Shown here piece by piece: positions 34,968-43,891 of a DNA stretch of 64,000 nucleotides. The stretch's first letter is position 1, and each line of letters opens with the position of its first letter. The notes under the pieces were generated by a model. It did no database searches. It had not been told where the DNA came from and saw nothing but the letters and a program-made list of their open reading frames with translations. The DNA is from GCA-2733415 sp965178635 (GTDB taxonomy: Bacteria > Bacteroidota > Bacteroidia > Flavobacteriales > Flavobacteriaceae). Made by a program: the position numbers and the translations under genes. The stretch spans positions 35,811 to 99,810 of the forward strand of contig CBCXVT010000029.1 in the NCBI GenBank assembly GCA_965178635.1, read 5' to 3'.

Positions 34968-35713
34968 CGTTTGTTATTAAACTGTGTTTTCTTCCAATAC
35001 AACATCATAATCAGACCTATTAGTGCACCGCCAATGTGTGCCCAATACGCCGTATTATTCGGGCTAAAAATTGCAATGCCTGTTAGTCCTGAAAAAACAT
35101 CTAACCCAATTAAAACTGGTATAAAGTATTTTGCTTTTACTGGTACTGGGAAAAACAGTAACATCAGTTCAGAATTCGGAAATAGCATTCCGTAACCAAC
35201 TAAAAGTCCCATTATAGCACCAGAGGCACCAACAGCTGGTGCATTAAACACACTATAAAAATTAGATAACGATTCTTGACTTACATATTTCAAAATTGAT
35301 GTATTATAACTTCCTGTTTCTAATATATTAGAAATATCAACCGCATTCAACCCCGCTGACACCAAATCTGTATACACACTATCAAATTGAATATAGTTTG
35401 CCAATGTGTAAATTAAACTCGCTCCGATTCCTGCCGAGAAATAGAAAAATAGAAATTTAGTTCTCCCCCAAACTTGTTCTAGCGCACTACCAAACATCCA
35501 TAACGCCAACATATTAAATAAAATATGGTTAACATCAGCATGCATAAACATCGTTGTTACAAATTGCCACGGCATGAACAACTCGTTCTTTATAAAAAAT
35601 AAACCCAAATGTTGAGTTAAATTAACGCCACTTTGCAACGCCACATATTTTGCTGCAAAAAACAACACATTAATTATAAGTATATGTTTAACAGTGTCTG
35701 TTATTTTAATCAT
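34958..35713 (-). CDS. Rhomboid family intramembrane serine protease (first copy)
   Basis: A 251-aa membrane protease with 'WQFVTTMFMHADVNHILFNMLALWMFG', the catalytic 'GASGAIMGLLVGY' Ser and 'AYWAHIGGALIGLI' His. Between the second and third helices there is a ~50-residue insertion (about residues 110-160) carrying Asp, Ser and Asn, probably a periplasmic loop. It starts at the base where mutL ends and is followed by a second rhomboid. Confidence 0.9.
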   Translation of the reverse strand: MIKITDTVKHILIINVLFFAAKYVALQSGVNLTQHLGLFFIKNELFMPWQFVTTMFMHADVNHILFNMLALWMFGSALEQVWGRTKFLFFYFSAGIGASLIYTLANYIQFDSVYTDLVSAGLNAVDISNILETGSYNTSILKYVSQESLSNFYSVFNAPAVGASGAIMGLLVGYGMLFPNSELMLLFFPVPVKAKYFIPVLIGLDVFSGLTGIAIFSPNNTAYWAHIGGALIGLIMMLYWKKTQFNNKRWY

Positions 35714-37575
35714 TACAATAATTTTTTATCAAAGTCATTCGTACTATATGTAATAAATATCGATTTATTTGTAGGTGTTACAGTTGGTTCCTTACACGCA
35801 AATAACCTATTAACTATATCTTCTTGTTCTTGTTTGGTTAGTGGTTTTCCACTTTTTATAGCAATACTTTTTGCCATTGATTTTGCTACTAAGGTAGCAT
35901 GTAAACTTGCATCTTCAATTGCATTTTCATCTATACATGCCAACAAGTCGCTAATTATAAATGTCACCTGCTCATTTTTAATAGCGGCAGGAATTCCACT
36001 TATTTCAATCGCTTCACTTTCTAATTTAGAAAACACAAACCCCGTATGTTCCAATACTGATTTTATATCATTTAAAAACGCTAATTCTTCCTTTGTAATA
36101 TCAATAATTACCGGAAATAATAACTGCTGACTTACAGCTTGATGTACAGTAATATGTTGTAAAAACTCTTCAAACAAAATACGTTCATGTGCACGGTGTT
36201 GATGAATCACCATCATCCCAGATTTGATCTTACTAATGATGTATTTGTTTTGAACTTGTATGGTTACATGCTCCTGAACTACTTCATCAGATTCAAAAAA
36301 TGATCCCGTTACCTCCTCTGACTCAACTTCAATTGTTGATATGTCTATAGGATTATCCGTCATTTTTGACTCTAAACCAACATACAAACCTTCCCAAGAC
36401 TCCGTACTCTTTTTCGGATTAGCTTTAGACGAAAACCCACTTGAAGTTGGCTTTGTTTTTTGCTCTGCTTCAAACGGATTGAACGATCGATCCACTTCTA
36501 TTGTTGGGTTTGCAATATTTTTTCCTTGATACGAATATGGCGTATCCATACTTGAATCGCGTTGAAAATCAAGAACAGGTGCAATTTGAAATTGTCCTAA
36601 ACTATGTTTAATTGTCGATTTAATTATAGCATACAAATCATGCTCATTATCAAATTTAATTTCTGTTTTAGTAGGATGTATATTAATATCAATCGTTTGC
36701 GGATCCACTTGTAAAAACAAAAAATAACCTGGGTTTGCTTTTTCTTTTAACAAGCCGTCAAACGCAGAAGTTACTGCATGATTTAAATACGGGCTCTTTA
36801 TAAACCTGTTATTCACAAAAAAGAACTGCTCTTTAGTACTCTTCTTTGCAAACTCAGGTTTGATAACAAAGCCACTAATCGATACAATTTCTGTTTCTTC
36901 ACTAACCGGCACTAATTTTTCATTAGTTTTCCCTCCGAATATATTTACGATGCGTTGACGATGATTAGATGCAGGTAAATTAAATACATCCGCCCCATTA
37001 TGATACAAACTGAATGAAATATCAGCATGCACTAAAGCCACGCGTTGAAATTCATCAATAACATGACGCATTTCTACTTGATTAGATTTTAAAAAATTAC
37101 GGCGCGCTGGAATATTAAAAAACAAATTCTTAACCGCTATAGAAGTACCCGTTGGTGTTACTACAACATCTTGCTCAGTAATTTTACTTCCTTCAATCTT
37201 AATTATAGTTCCTAAATCATCTTCATCACGTTTGGTTTTCATTTCTACATGCGCAATGGCAGCAATAGACGCCAAGGCTTCTCCACGAAATCCTTTTGTG
37301 TTGAGTTGAAATAAATCTTCCGCAGAAGAAATTTTAGAGGTAGCATGACGCTCAAAAGACAAACGTGCATCTGTAACACTCATCCCCTTTCCGTTATCAA
37401 TTACCTGAATTAACGTTTTACCAGCATCTTTTACAATTAACTGTATGTTAGTTGCGTTGGCATCAATCGCATTCTCTAATAGTTCTTTAACTACAGACGC
37501 CGGACGTTGCACAACTTCACCAGCCGCAATTTGATTAGCAACATGATCTGGTAATAACTGAATGATATCGGACAT
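35713..37575 (-). CDS. mutL: DNA mismatch repair protein MutL
   Basis: GHKL ATPase that couples MutS mismatch recognition to strand incision. The 620-aa protein has 'ELLENAIDANATNIQL', 'DNGKGMSVTDA' and 'TKGFRGEALASIAAI' (ATP-binding motifs within the first 110 residues), the transducer domain, a low-complexity linker (about 340-430) and a C-terminal dimerisation domain. The C-terminal 'VIHQHRAHERILFEEFL' matches the position of the DQHAxxER endonuclease motif but has His in place of the leading Asp. Confidence 0.95.
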   Translation of the reverse strand: MSDIIQLLPDHVANQIAAGEVVQRPASVVKELLENAIDANATNIQLIVKDAGKTLIQVIDNGKGMSVTDARLSFERHATSKISSAEDLFQLNTKGFRGEALASIAAIAHVEMKTKRDEDDLGTIIKIEGSKITEQDVVVTPTGTSIAVKNLFFNIPARRNFLKSNQVEMRHVIDEFQRVALVHADISFSLYHNGADVFNLPASNHRQRIVNIFGGKTNEKLVPVSEETEIVSISGFVIKPEFAKKSTKEQFFFVNNRFIKSPYLNHAVTSAFDGLLKEKANPGYFLFLQVDPQTIDINIHPTKTEIKFDNEHDLYAIIKSTIKHSLGQFQIAPVLDFQRDSSMDTPYSYQGKNIANPTIEVDRSFNPFEAEQKTKPTSSGFSSKANPKKSTESWEGLYVGLESKMTDNPIDISTIEVESEEVTGSFFESDEVVQEHVTIQVQNKYIISKIKSGMMVIHQHRAHERILFEEFLQHITVHQAVSQQLLFPVIIDITKEELAFLNDIKSVLEHTGFVFSKLESEAIEISGIPAAIKNEQVTFIISDLLACIDENAIEDASLHATLVAKSMAKSIAIKSGKPLTKQEQEDIVNRLFACKEPTVTPTNKSIFITYSTNDFDKKLL

Positions 37576-37871
37576 TAAAACAATTTGATATTATATTTAT
37601 CTAAAATAAGAATTGCAACGGCAACTAGTAATACAAAAATAACGACCAATCTGGTTTGCGATTGTTTTTGATCTGTTTCTTTACTCACAGTTTTCCAATC
37701 ATCTCTAAAAGATGCTCTCTTTTTAAAGCTTCCTTTTATAGTTGTGCCATCTTTAGCACCGTGATGCTTTTCATGTAGTTTTTCTAAACGCTCTTTTCGC
37801 TCGTCATAATAACGAGGTTTAAACCCAAATGATTTATTCTTGTTTTGTTTAAAAAGCGTTGGAAGTCTCAT
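37575..37871 (-). CDS. Small membrane-anchored protein (often labelled riboflavin synthase beta-like)
   Basis: A protein of about 98 residues starting MRLPTLFKQNKNKSFGFKPRYYD, with a basic, charged cytoplasmic part and a single C-terminal transmembrane helix ('LVVIFVLLVAVAILIL'). It has no lumazine-synthase fold, so the database label that such neighbours of ribH sometimes carry is probably transferred from ribH. Function unknown. The frame allows a start nine codons earlier at 37898, but the chosen one matches the usual family N-terminus. Its stop overlaps the mutL start. Confidence 0.7.
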   Translation of the reverse strand: MRLPTLFKQNKNKSFGFKPRYYDERKERLEKLHEKHHGAKDGTTIKGSFKKRASFRDDWKTVSKETDQKQSQTRLVVIFVLLVAVAILILDKYNIKLF

Positions 37872-37967
37872 AAAATAATCGCTAATGAATATTTTCAAAA
37901 ATAATCATTTTACAGTAGATAATAAGCCGTTTGACTGCTAATTTTTGTTAAGATAAGCTCTATAAAA

Positions 37968-38001
37968 CAAAAAAAGCTGATTCTATTTGAAAATCAGCTT
38001 T
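37968..38001 (-). terminator. Terminator of ribH
   Basis: Arms AAAGCTGATT and AATCAGCTTT; on the minus strand the second arm runs into a T7 tract. It lies 26 bases past the ribH stop. Confidence 0.75.
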
Positions 38002-38026
38002 CAGTATATATTACAATAATAAAACC

Positions 38027-38512
38027 TTAATATGTATTTAAAGTCGCCATTTTTATAGCAGCCACAGCCGCTTCTGTTCCTTTATTTCCATGAATTCCAC
38101 CAGAACGATCAATTGCTTGTTGTAAATTATTATCGGTCAACACACAAAAAATAACTGGCACGTTACCTTGAGTGTTCAAGTCCATAATACCTTGAGCAGT
38201 ACCACTACATACAAAATCGAAATGTTTTGTTTCACCTTGAATAACACTTCCTATAGATATAACTGCATCAACATCTAATTTCTGTATCATTGTTTTACAC
38301 CCAAAAGGCAATTCAAAAGTTCCAGGCACATCCCAAACTGTAATGTTTTCTTCGCTAACACCATTCTCTAAAAGAGTGTATATAGCGCCTTTTTTTAAAC
38401 CTTCAGTGATTTTTGGGTTCCATTCTGAAACAACAATCCCAAATCGAAAATTTTTCGCATTTGGGATTGTGTTTTTATCGTATGTTGATAAATTTTTATG
38501 TATTGTAGCCAT
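38027..38512 (-). CDS. ribH: 6,7-dimethyl-8-ribityllumazine synthase
   Basis: Penultimate step of riboflavin synthesis, forming the lumazine from the butanone phosphate and the ribitylamino-pyrimidine. The 161-aa subunit shows 'FGIVVSEWNPKITEGLKKGA', 'WDVPGTFELPFGCKTM', 'AVISIGSVIQGETKHFDFVC' (catalytic His region) and 'PVIFCVLTDNNLQQAIDRSGG-HGNKGTEAA'. It follows the TPR-protein gene after 1 base. Confidence 0.96.
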   Translation of the reverse strand: MATIHKNLSTYDKNTIPNAKNFRFGIVVSEWNPKITEGLKKGAIYTLLENGVSEENITVWDVPGTFELPFGCKTMIQKLDVDAVISIGSVIQGETKHFDFVCSGTAQGIMDLNTQGNVPVIFCVLTDNNLQQAIDRSGGIHGNKGTEAAVAAIKMATLNTY

Positions 38513-38513
38513 A

Positions 38514-39314
38514 TTACTTTGCTTGCGCTTTTCCTAATAGAGCGTCAACTTTACCAACTTCTAATGATGTTGGGAATTCGTCTTTAATTCTAGTTAAATA
38601 TGTTGCAGCAACATCATTTTTACCTAAATCTAAAGCAACAACAGCTGCTTTGTATAAAAACTTTGGTGTACTGTACTCATTAGTTGTTGTTTCTAATGCT
38701 TTCTCATAATGCGTTAATGCATCTTCTAATTGGTTTAACTGCACAAATGCATCTGCTACACCACCTTTAGCATTAGCTGCTAAAATTTCATCATCTGCAC
38801 TAAAGTTATCTAAATACGTTACAGCATTTTGATAGTCGTTCATATTTAAGTATGCCATTCCAGCTGTATAATTTGCTAAATTAGCTGCTTTAGTTCCGCT
38901 ATAGTTTTCAATTACATCTAATAATCCTAATTTCCCCTCACCTCCATTAAGAGCCAAATTGAACAAAGAATCTTTTGCTGTTCCAGTTGCATTTACAGCT
39001 TGTGCAAAATATGATTGTGCCTTGTATGCATCATTTGACGCTTCAGCTTCATTAGGCTCTTGAATAAATTTACCATAAGCCATGAATAACAATACTCCCA
39101 ACGCAATTACTCCAACTACACCAAAAATATATTTCTGATTATCAGCAACCCACTCCTCTGCTTTATTAGCAGATTCATCTAATGTATTAAAAACCTCTTC
39201 AGTTGTACTTTCACCTTCTACGTATCCTTCTACGTCGTTAGTTAAGTCGTCATTTACAACGTCTTCAACCTTCTCTTTCGGTTTTCTATATCCTCTTTTC
39301 TTATATGTAGCCAT
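38514..39314 (-). CDS. Tetratricopeptide-repeat membrane protein (YfgM-like)
   Basis: A 266-aa protein with an acidic N-terminal cytosolic part, one transmembrane helix ('YIFGVVGVIALGVLLFMAYG', about residues 63-82) and periplasmic TPR repeats ('AYLNMNDYQNAVTYLDNF', 'ADAFVQLNQLEDALTHYEKAL', 'AAVVALDLGKNDVAATYLTRI'). The layout resembles YfgM/ancillary SecYEG translocon factors, so a role in export quality control is plausible but unproven. A TATTTTTG element lies upstream at 39335-39342. Confidence 0.85.
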   Translation of the reverse strand: MATYKKRGYRKPKEKVEDVVNDDLTNDVEGYVEGESTTEEVFNTLDESANKAEEWVADNQKYIFGVVGVIALGVLLFMAYGKFIQEPNEAEASNDAYKAQSYFAQAVNATGTAKDSLFNLALNGGEGKLGLLDVIENYSGTKAANLANYTAGMAYLNMNDYQNAVTYLDNFSADDEILAANAKGGVADAFVQLNQLEDALTHYEKALETTTNEYSTPKFLYKAAVVALDLGKNDVAATYLTRIKDEFPTSLEVGKVDALLGKAQAK

Positions 39315-39334
39315 AATCTATATTGTATGTCGAG

Positions 39335-39342
39335 CAAAAATA
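39335..39342 (-). promoter_or_regulatory. Promoter -7 element of the TPR-ribH unit
   Basis: CAAAAATA on the plus strand, i.e. TATTTTTG on the minus strand, matches TAnnTTTG and lies 20 bases before the TPR gene start. Confidence 0.45.
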
Positions 39343-39435
39343 TAATTTTTCTTTTAATATTAATACTAATGTTTTGATATTTTTCAATAATTTGCAAACC
39401 GCTTATTTATTCAACTGTTGAAGCCAATTTACACC

Positions 39436-40515
39436 ATGATTTTGCAACGCATTTCTTTATTAAATTACAAAAATCTTGAATCTGTTTCTTTTGATTTCAA
39501 TGACAAAATAAATTGCTTTGTTGGTAATAATGGTGTTGGTAAAACCAACGTATTAGATGCTATCTATCATCTATCCTATGGAAAGAGTTATTTTAATCCG
39601 ATAGCATCACAAAACATCAACCATAATGCAGATTTTTTTGTGGTAGATGGCGAATATTTAAAATCTGATCGTCATGAAAAAATTGTGATTAGTTTAAAAA
39701 GACAACAAAAGAAAATCATTAAACGAAACGGGAAAGCTTACGATCGCTTTTCTGACCATGTTGGTTTTTTACCGCTAGTAATCATATCTCCTGCTGATAA
39801 CGATCTGATAAGTGAAGGTAGTGAAACACGCAGGAAATTTATTGATAGTATCATATCACAATCTGATAAAACCTATTTAACAACACTTATTAAGTACAAT
39901 AAAACCTTATCTCAACGTAATTCATTACTAAAGTATTTTGCATCAAACAACACGTTTAATGCCGATACTTTAGCCATCTATAATGAACAGTTATCAGAAT
40001 TCGGGCAAGTTATTTACAACACCAGAAAAGAGTTTATTAATACCTTCACCCCTATATTTTTAGAAAAGTACAAGGCATTGAGTAATAACAATGAATCAGT
40101 AACTCTTGGTTATAAAAGTCAATTACACGATAATACATTTCCTCAGCTACTTTCTGATAATTTACAAAAGGATAAAATATTACAATACACTTCAGTCGGA
40201 ACTCATAAAGATGATTTAGTGTTTGGAATTTCCGAACACCCAATAAAAAAATTCGGAAGTCAAGGACAGCAAAAATCATTCTTAATCGCTTTAAAATTAG
40301 CACAATTTGATTTTTTAAAACAACAAGCTGGTATAAAACCCTTACTTTTACTAGATGATATTTTTGATAAATTAGATGAAAATAGAGTAAGTCAGCTTAT
40401 AACTTTAGTTAATGAAGATGAGTTTGGACAGATTTTCATATCAGACACTCATGCAGAGCGTACAGAAAATATCATTCAAAAAACCAATAAAAGCTACGAA
40501 CTTTTTAAGTTATAA
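39436..40515 (+). CDS. recF: DNA replication/repair protein RecF
   Basis: SMC-like ATPase that helps load RecA at gaps. The 359-aa protein has Walker A 'FVGNNGVGKTNVLDA' (residues 28-42), the signature 'KFGSQGQQKSFLIALKLAQ' and Walker B 'KPLLLLDDIFDKLDENR'. I chose the ATG at 39436 (MILQRISLLNYKN), the usual RecF start; the longer frame would need a TTG codon at 39418. Confidence 0.94.
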   Translation: MILQRISLLNYKNLESVSFDFNDKINCFVGNNGVGKTNVLDAIYHLSYGKSYFNPIASQNINHNADFFVVDGEYLKSDRHEKIVISLKRQQKKIIKRNGKAYDRFSDHVGFLPLVIISPADNDLISEGSETRRKFIDSIISQSDKTYLTTLIKYNKTLSQRNSLLKYFASNNTFNADTLAIYNEQLSEFGQVIYNTRKEFINTFTPIFLEKYKALSNNNESVTLGYKSQLHDNTFPQLLSDNLQKDKILQYTSVGTHKDDLVFGISEHPIKKFGSQGQQKSFLIALKLAQFDFLKQQAGIKPLLLLDDIFDKLDENRVSQLITLVNEDEFGQIFISDTHAERTENIIQKTNKSYELFKL

Positions 40516-40519
40516 GAAT

Positions 40520-40933
40520 ATGAAATACGCATACTGTTTATTATTTGTTCTATTTTTAAGCTGTTCCGATAATGTCACTCAAGATGATTTACAGAATCTG
40601 AACGGGTACTGGGATATTGAAATGGTAGAATCTGAATCTAAAAAAATCACAAAATTCGGGATTAATTCTACAATTGATTTTTATTATTTAGATAACACCA
40701 ATCAAGGCTACAGAAAAAAAGCAAAACCTGATTTTAGCGGAAAATACAGAGCCAACAATATCAAAGACAAAATTACTGTGACTCATGAAAACGAACATTT
40801 CATTATTCACACAACAACAGCATTAGATAGCTGGGATGATACTATTATTGAGCTCACTAAAGAAAAACTAATTTTACAAAATGATAAAGGTGTTCTTTTT
40901 CATTATAAAAAACACGAGAAATACAATTTCTAA
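40520..40933 (+). CDS. Lipocalin-like lipoprotein
   Basis: A 137-aa lipoprotein: signal MKYAYCLLFVLFLSC with the Cys at residue 15. Downstream features are 'LNGYWDIEMVESESKKITKFG', 'FYYLDNTNQGYRKKAKPDFSGKY' and 'KLILQNDKGVLFHYKK', the beta-rich pattern of small lipocalin-type proteins in Bacteroidota. Function unknown. The frame is open upstream into recF, but this ATG supplies the signal peptide. It sits 4 bases after recF and 3 before dciA. Confidence 0.8.
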   Translation: MKYAYCLLFVLFLSCSDNVTQDDLQNLNGYWDIEMVESESKKITKFGINSTIDFYYLDNTNQGYRKKAKPDFSGKYRANNIKDKITVTHENEHFIIHTTTALDSWDDTIIELTKEKLILQNDKGVLFHYKKHEKYNF

Positions 40934-40936
40934 AAA

Positions 40937-41233
40937 ATGGCAAAAAGGAATAGAGATAATATTAGTTTGAGTGATGCACTACAGGGGTTTATTAAAGATA
41001 ATAATCTTGACAAAGGCTTAGAAAAAATAGATGCAAAAAATGCGTGGTATGCCGTTATGGGAAAATCCATTGAAGCCTATACTAATGATGTTGAATTAAA
41101 AAACAACACTTTAATTGTGCGGTTAAGTTCTGCACCATTACGGGAGGAATTAAGTTACGGGAAATCAAAAATCATTATTAACATTAATGAGTTCCTAAGA
41201 CGAGAAGTTGTAAAAGATTTAATGTTAGTTTGA
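40937..41233 (+). CDS. DciA/DUF721 family protein
   Basis: A 98-aa protein with the DUF721 core 'NAWYAVMGKSIEAYTNDVELKNNTLIVRLSSAPLREELSYGKSKII'. DciA-type proteins help load the replicative helicase DnaB in bacteria that lack DnaC, and the neighbourhood with recF supports a replication link. Last gene before a bidirectional terminator. Confidence 0.85.
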   Translation: MAKRNRDNISLSDALQGFIKDNNLDKGLEKIDAKNAWYAVMGKSIEAYTNDVELKNNTLIVRLSSAPLREELSYGKSKIIININEFLRREVVKDLMLV

Positions 41234-41254
41234 CTTCGATTTGTTATTAGATAC

Positions 41255-41292
41255 AAAAAAAAAGCCTAAAGAATATCTTTAGGCTTTTTTTT
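41255..41292. terminator. Bidirectional terminator between dciA and ndk
   Basis: Arms AAAGCCTAAAGA and TCTTTAGGCTTT with A-run and T-run on either side serve both convergent genes. Confidence 0.9.
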
Positions 41293-41310
41293 GTTTTATA
41301 TTCTGTTAGA

Positions 41311-41730
41311 TTAGAACATTTCTCTTCCAGCAAAATGAAACGCACCTTCAATAGCAGCGTTCTCATCAGAATCAGAACCATGAACTGCATTTTCTCCAAT
41401 TGAAGTTGCATATAATGAACGGATTGTTCCTTCAGCAGCTTCAGCTGGATTAGTAGCACCAATTAATGTTCTGAAATCTTCAACAGCGTTATCTTTTTCT
41501 AAGATAGCAGCAACGATAGGCCCACGAGTCATAAATTCAACTAGTTCACCAAAGAAAGGTCTTTCATTATGCACCGCGTAAAACGCTTCAGCATCTGCAG
41601 TAGTCATTTGAGTAAGTTTCATTGAAACTATTCTAAATCCTGCTGAATTAATTTTTCCTAAAATTGCTCCGATGTGTCCGTTTTCAACGCCATCAGGCTT
41701 TATCATTGTAAATGTTCTATTAGTTGCCAT
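41311..41730 (-). CDS. ndk: Nucleoside-diphosphate kinase
   Basis: Transfers gamma-phosphate among nucleoside triphosphates through a phospho-histidine. The 139-aa protein shows 'TFTMIKPDGVENGHIG', 'NERPFFGELVEFMTRGPIVAAIL', 'GATNPAEAAEGTIRSLYA' and the active-site 'NAVHGSDSDENA' with His near residue 115. Single-gene transcript with a clear promoter and terminator. Confidence 0.97.
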   Translation of the reverse strand: MATNRTFTMIKPDGVENGHIGAILGKINSAGFRIVSMKLTQMTTADAEAFYAVHNERPFFGELVEFMTRGPIVAAILEKDNAVEDFRTLIGATNPAEAAEGTIRSLYATSIGENAVHGSDSDENAAIEGAFHFAGREMF

Positions 41731-41758
41731 CTTAATTATTCTTTTTAAAAATTTTGTG

Positions 41759-41789
41759 CAAAAGTAGTTATTTTAATTACACACACAAA
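41759..41789 (-). promoter_or_regulatory. Promoter of ndk
   Basis: On the minus strand TTTG (41786-41789) is followed after 19 bases by TACTTTTG (41759-41766), a full Bacteroidota consensus, 28 bases before the start codon. Confidence 0.75.
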
Positions 41790-41806
41790 TAAGTTTTCTT
41801 ATAAAT

Positions 41807-41838
41807 AAAAAAAGAGCAGTATATACTGCTCTTTTTTT
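41807..41838 (-). terminator. Terminator of the SUMF1-type gene
   Basis: Arms AAAGAGCAGTA and TACTGCTCTTT with A- and T-runs outside, 23 bases past the stop at 41862. Confidence 0.85.
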
Positions 41839-41861
41839 ATAGTATTCTAATTTATAGTTTC

Positions 41862-42713
41862 TTAGAAACGTTTTGTTTGCACTAAACGCATACCATAAAA
41901 TTCATATGTGTTTCCTGGTAAAGTAGCTACTTTATTTGATATTCTACAAAAAGATGCTTTACTATCCCATGATCCACCTTTAACTACACGTTTTTCACCT
42001 CTTCTTGGTCCTGTTGTATTTGGATCTTGAACCATACCTGTTTTTACAGCTTTAAAATGGTTTTCATCATAAAAATCCCAACACCATTCCCAAACATTAC
42101 CGTTTAAATCGTAAATACCTAATTCATTAGGATATTTTGAGCCATAAGCGTGAGGTCTAGCCTCACTGTTATCAACTGACCACGACACTAATTCTAATTC
42201 ATTAGAACCTACATATCTGTACCCTTTAGATTTTTTACCACCTTTAGCAGCATATTCCCACTCTGCTTCTGTAGGTAATCTAAATCCGTTAGACTCGAAG
42301 TTACAAATATATCTAGGACCGGCTTTTGAATAGGCCTTTGTATACCCTTGCTTTTCACTTAACCAGTTACAATATTCAACTGCTTGCTCCCATGTAATGT
42401 TTGTAATTGGAAAATCGTTATTCCATCCCCAAGCTTGTTCAGCTGGCATTTTTGATCTTGTAGCCTTTGAAAATTCTTTCCATTCCCATACAGTTACTTC
42501 AAATTTACTCATGTAAAAATCTTTTACCATAACTTTACGTTGTGGCTTTTCGTCTTTTTCAGCGATCAAATCTCTCTTACTTGCCCCTAACATTAAAGAT
42601 CCCCCTTCTACTTTAACCATTTCAGGCCAAGCTTGATCATTCCCTTGAGCAAAAGCCAAAGAAACACTCATCATTAATATCACAACACTATTTAAAATGT
42701 AATTTTTTTTCAT
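41862..42713 (-). CDS. SUMF1/formylglycine-generating-enzyme-like exported protein
   Basis: A 283-aa protein with a signal peptide (ends 'SLAFAQG') and the SUMF1 fold: 'MVKVEGGSLMLGAS', 'FYMSKFEVTVWEWKEFSKAT', 'PITNITWEQAVEYCNWLSEKQGY', 'FRLPTEAEWEYAAKGG', 'GNVWEWCWDFYDENHF' and 'VVKGGSWDSKASFCRISNK'. The domain is shared by sulfatase-modifying enzymes and by gliding lipoproteins such as GldK/GldJ. The paired active-site cysteines of true FGEs are not evident, so a structural or binding role is likelier. Confidence 0.82.
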   Translation of the reverse strand: MKKNYILNSVVILMMSVSLAFAQGNDQAWPEMVKVEGGSLMLGASKRDLIAEKDEKPQRKVMVKDFYMSKFEVTVWEWKEFSKATRSKMPAEQAWGWNNDFPITNITWEQAVEYCNWLSEKQGYTKAYSKAGPRYICNFESNGFRLPTEAEWEYAAKGGKKSKGYRYVGSNELELVSWSVDNSEARPHAYGSKYPNELGIYDLNGNVWEWCWDFYDENHFKAVKTGMVQDPNTTGPRRGEKRVVKGGSWDSKASFCRISNKVATLPGNTYEFYGMRLVQTKRF

Positions 42714-42874
42714 TTTGAATTATTTTTAGGTTTAGTTTAATTCGGCGCGAAATTAATAATAATATCTAACTATCAAAGCTTTATGTTAACAAATGATAAG
42801 ATGCCTAATTAATTTTAACATTTTTAAGACACAAACCGTGCCATTATTTTTTTTGATTACTTATCTTCGCATTT

Positions 42875-43891
42875 ATGATGCAAAAAACTGATATTACCAA
42901 AACCAACAAGTTATTACAATCATCTAAAAACGTAGTGATTACTTGTCATAAAGGCCCTGATGGTGATGCCATAGGTTCTTGCTTAGCTCTTTATTTATAT
43001 TTGAAAATGCATCATAAAAATGTTAGCGTTATTGTCCCAGATGACTTCCCGTACTTTTTAAAATGGCTACCTAAAAGCGAGGATATACTTTGTTATGACA
43101 CTAAAAAAGAAAATTCGGACAAATTAATAAATGATGCTGATCTTATATTTAGCTTAGATTATAATTCATTGAGTCGAACTGGTGATATGGCCACAATACT
43201 TAAGTCTTCCGAAGCTAAATTTATCATGATTGATCATCATCAGCAACCAGATGAGTATGCCGAAGTCACTTATTCTGACACTACCATTTGTTCAACTTGT
43301 CAAATGGTATATCACTTTATAGAGGCATTAGGAGATCTTCAGTTAATTGATGAATCTATTGCAAATTGTATTTATACAGGTATTATGACTGATACTGGGT
43401 CATTCAGATTCCGTTCTACAACTAGCACAACACATCGTGTTATTGCTAATTTAATTGATATTGGTATAGACAATGCTAAAATTCATCAAAATGTATATGA
43501 TAGTAACTCATATAATAGGTTACAATTATTAGGAAAATCGTTAACTAATTTAAAAGTAATACCTGAATTAAATACGGCGTATATTTCATTATCTGCAGCA
43601 GAACTTGAAGAACACAACGCACAAAAAGGGGATACTGAGGGCGTGGTTAATTACGCATTGTCTTTACAAGGCATCAAATTAGCTGCTATATTTAAAGAAG
43701 ATTTGAATAGCGGACTTGTTAAAATCTCGTTCAGATCTAAAGGTGATTTTTCAGTAAATGAATTTGCAAGGACCCACTTTAATGGAGGTGGACATACTAA
43801 TGCTGCTGGTGCTGCAAGTAATTTACCCTTAAACGATACGCTTGATAAATTTATTAGTATATTACCAAATTATCAAAAAGAGCTAAATTAA
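42875..43891 (+). CDS. nrnA: DHH-family phosphoesterase (NrnA-like)
   Basis: Bifunctional nanoRNase/3'-phosphoadenosine phosphatase type protein, 338 aa. Motifs: 'VVITCHKGPDGDAIGSCLALYLYL' (metal-binding), 'LIFSLDYNSLSRTG', the DHH box 'IMIDHHQQPDEYA', 'GIMTDTGSFRFRSTT' and the DHHA1 'FNGGGHTNAAGA'. A second ATG one codon later is equally possible. Its stop overlaps the gldI start. Confidence 0.92.
   Translation: MMQKTDITKTNKLLQSSKNVVITCHKGPDGDAIGSCLALYLYLKMHHKNVSVIVPDDFPYFLKWLPKSEDILCYDTKKENSDKLINDADLIFSLDYNSLSRTGDMATILKSSEAKFIMIDHHQQPDEYAEVTYSDTTICSTCQMVYHFIEALGDLQLIDESIANCIYTGIMTDTGSFRFRSTTSTTHRVIANLIDIGIDNAKIHQNVYDSNSYNRLQLLGKSLTNLKVIPELNTAYISLSAAELEEHNAQKGDTEGVVNYALSLQGIKLAAIFKEDLNSGLVKISFRSKGDFSVNEFARTHFNGGGHTNAAGAASNLPLNDTLDKFISILPNYQKELN

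Noticed and set aside
37575..37898. Annotation as riboflavin synthase beta subunit
   Set aside because: The sequence is a charged segment plus one transmembrane helix without lumazine-synthase motifs; the true ribH lies just upstream at 38027-38512.
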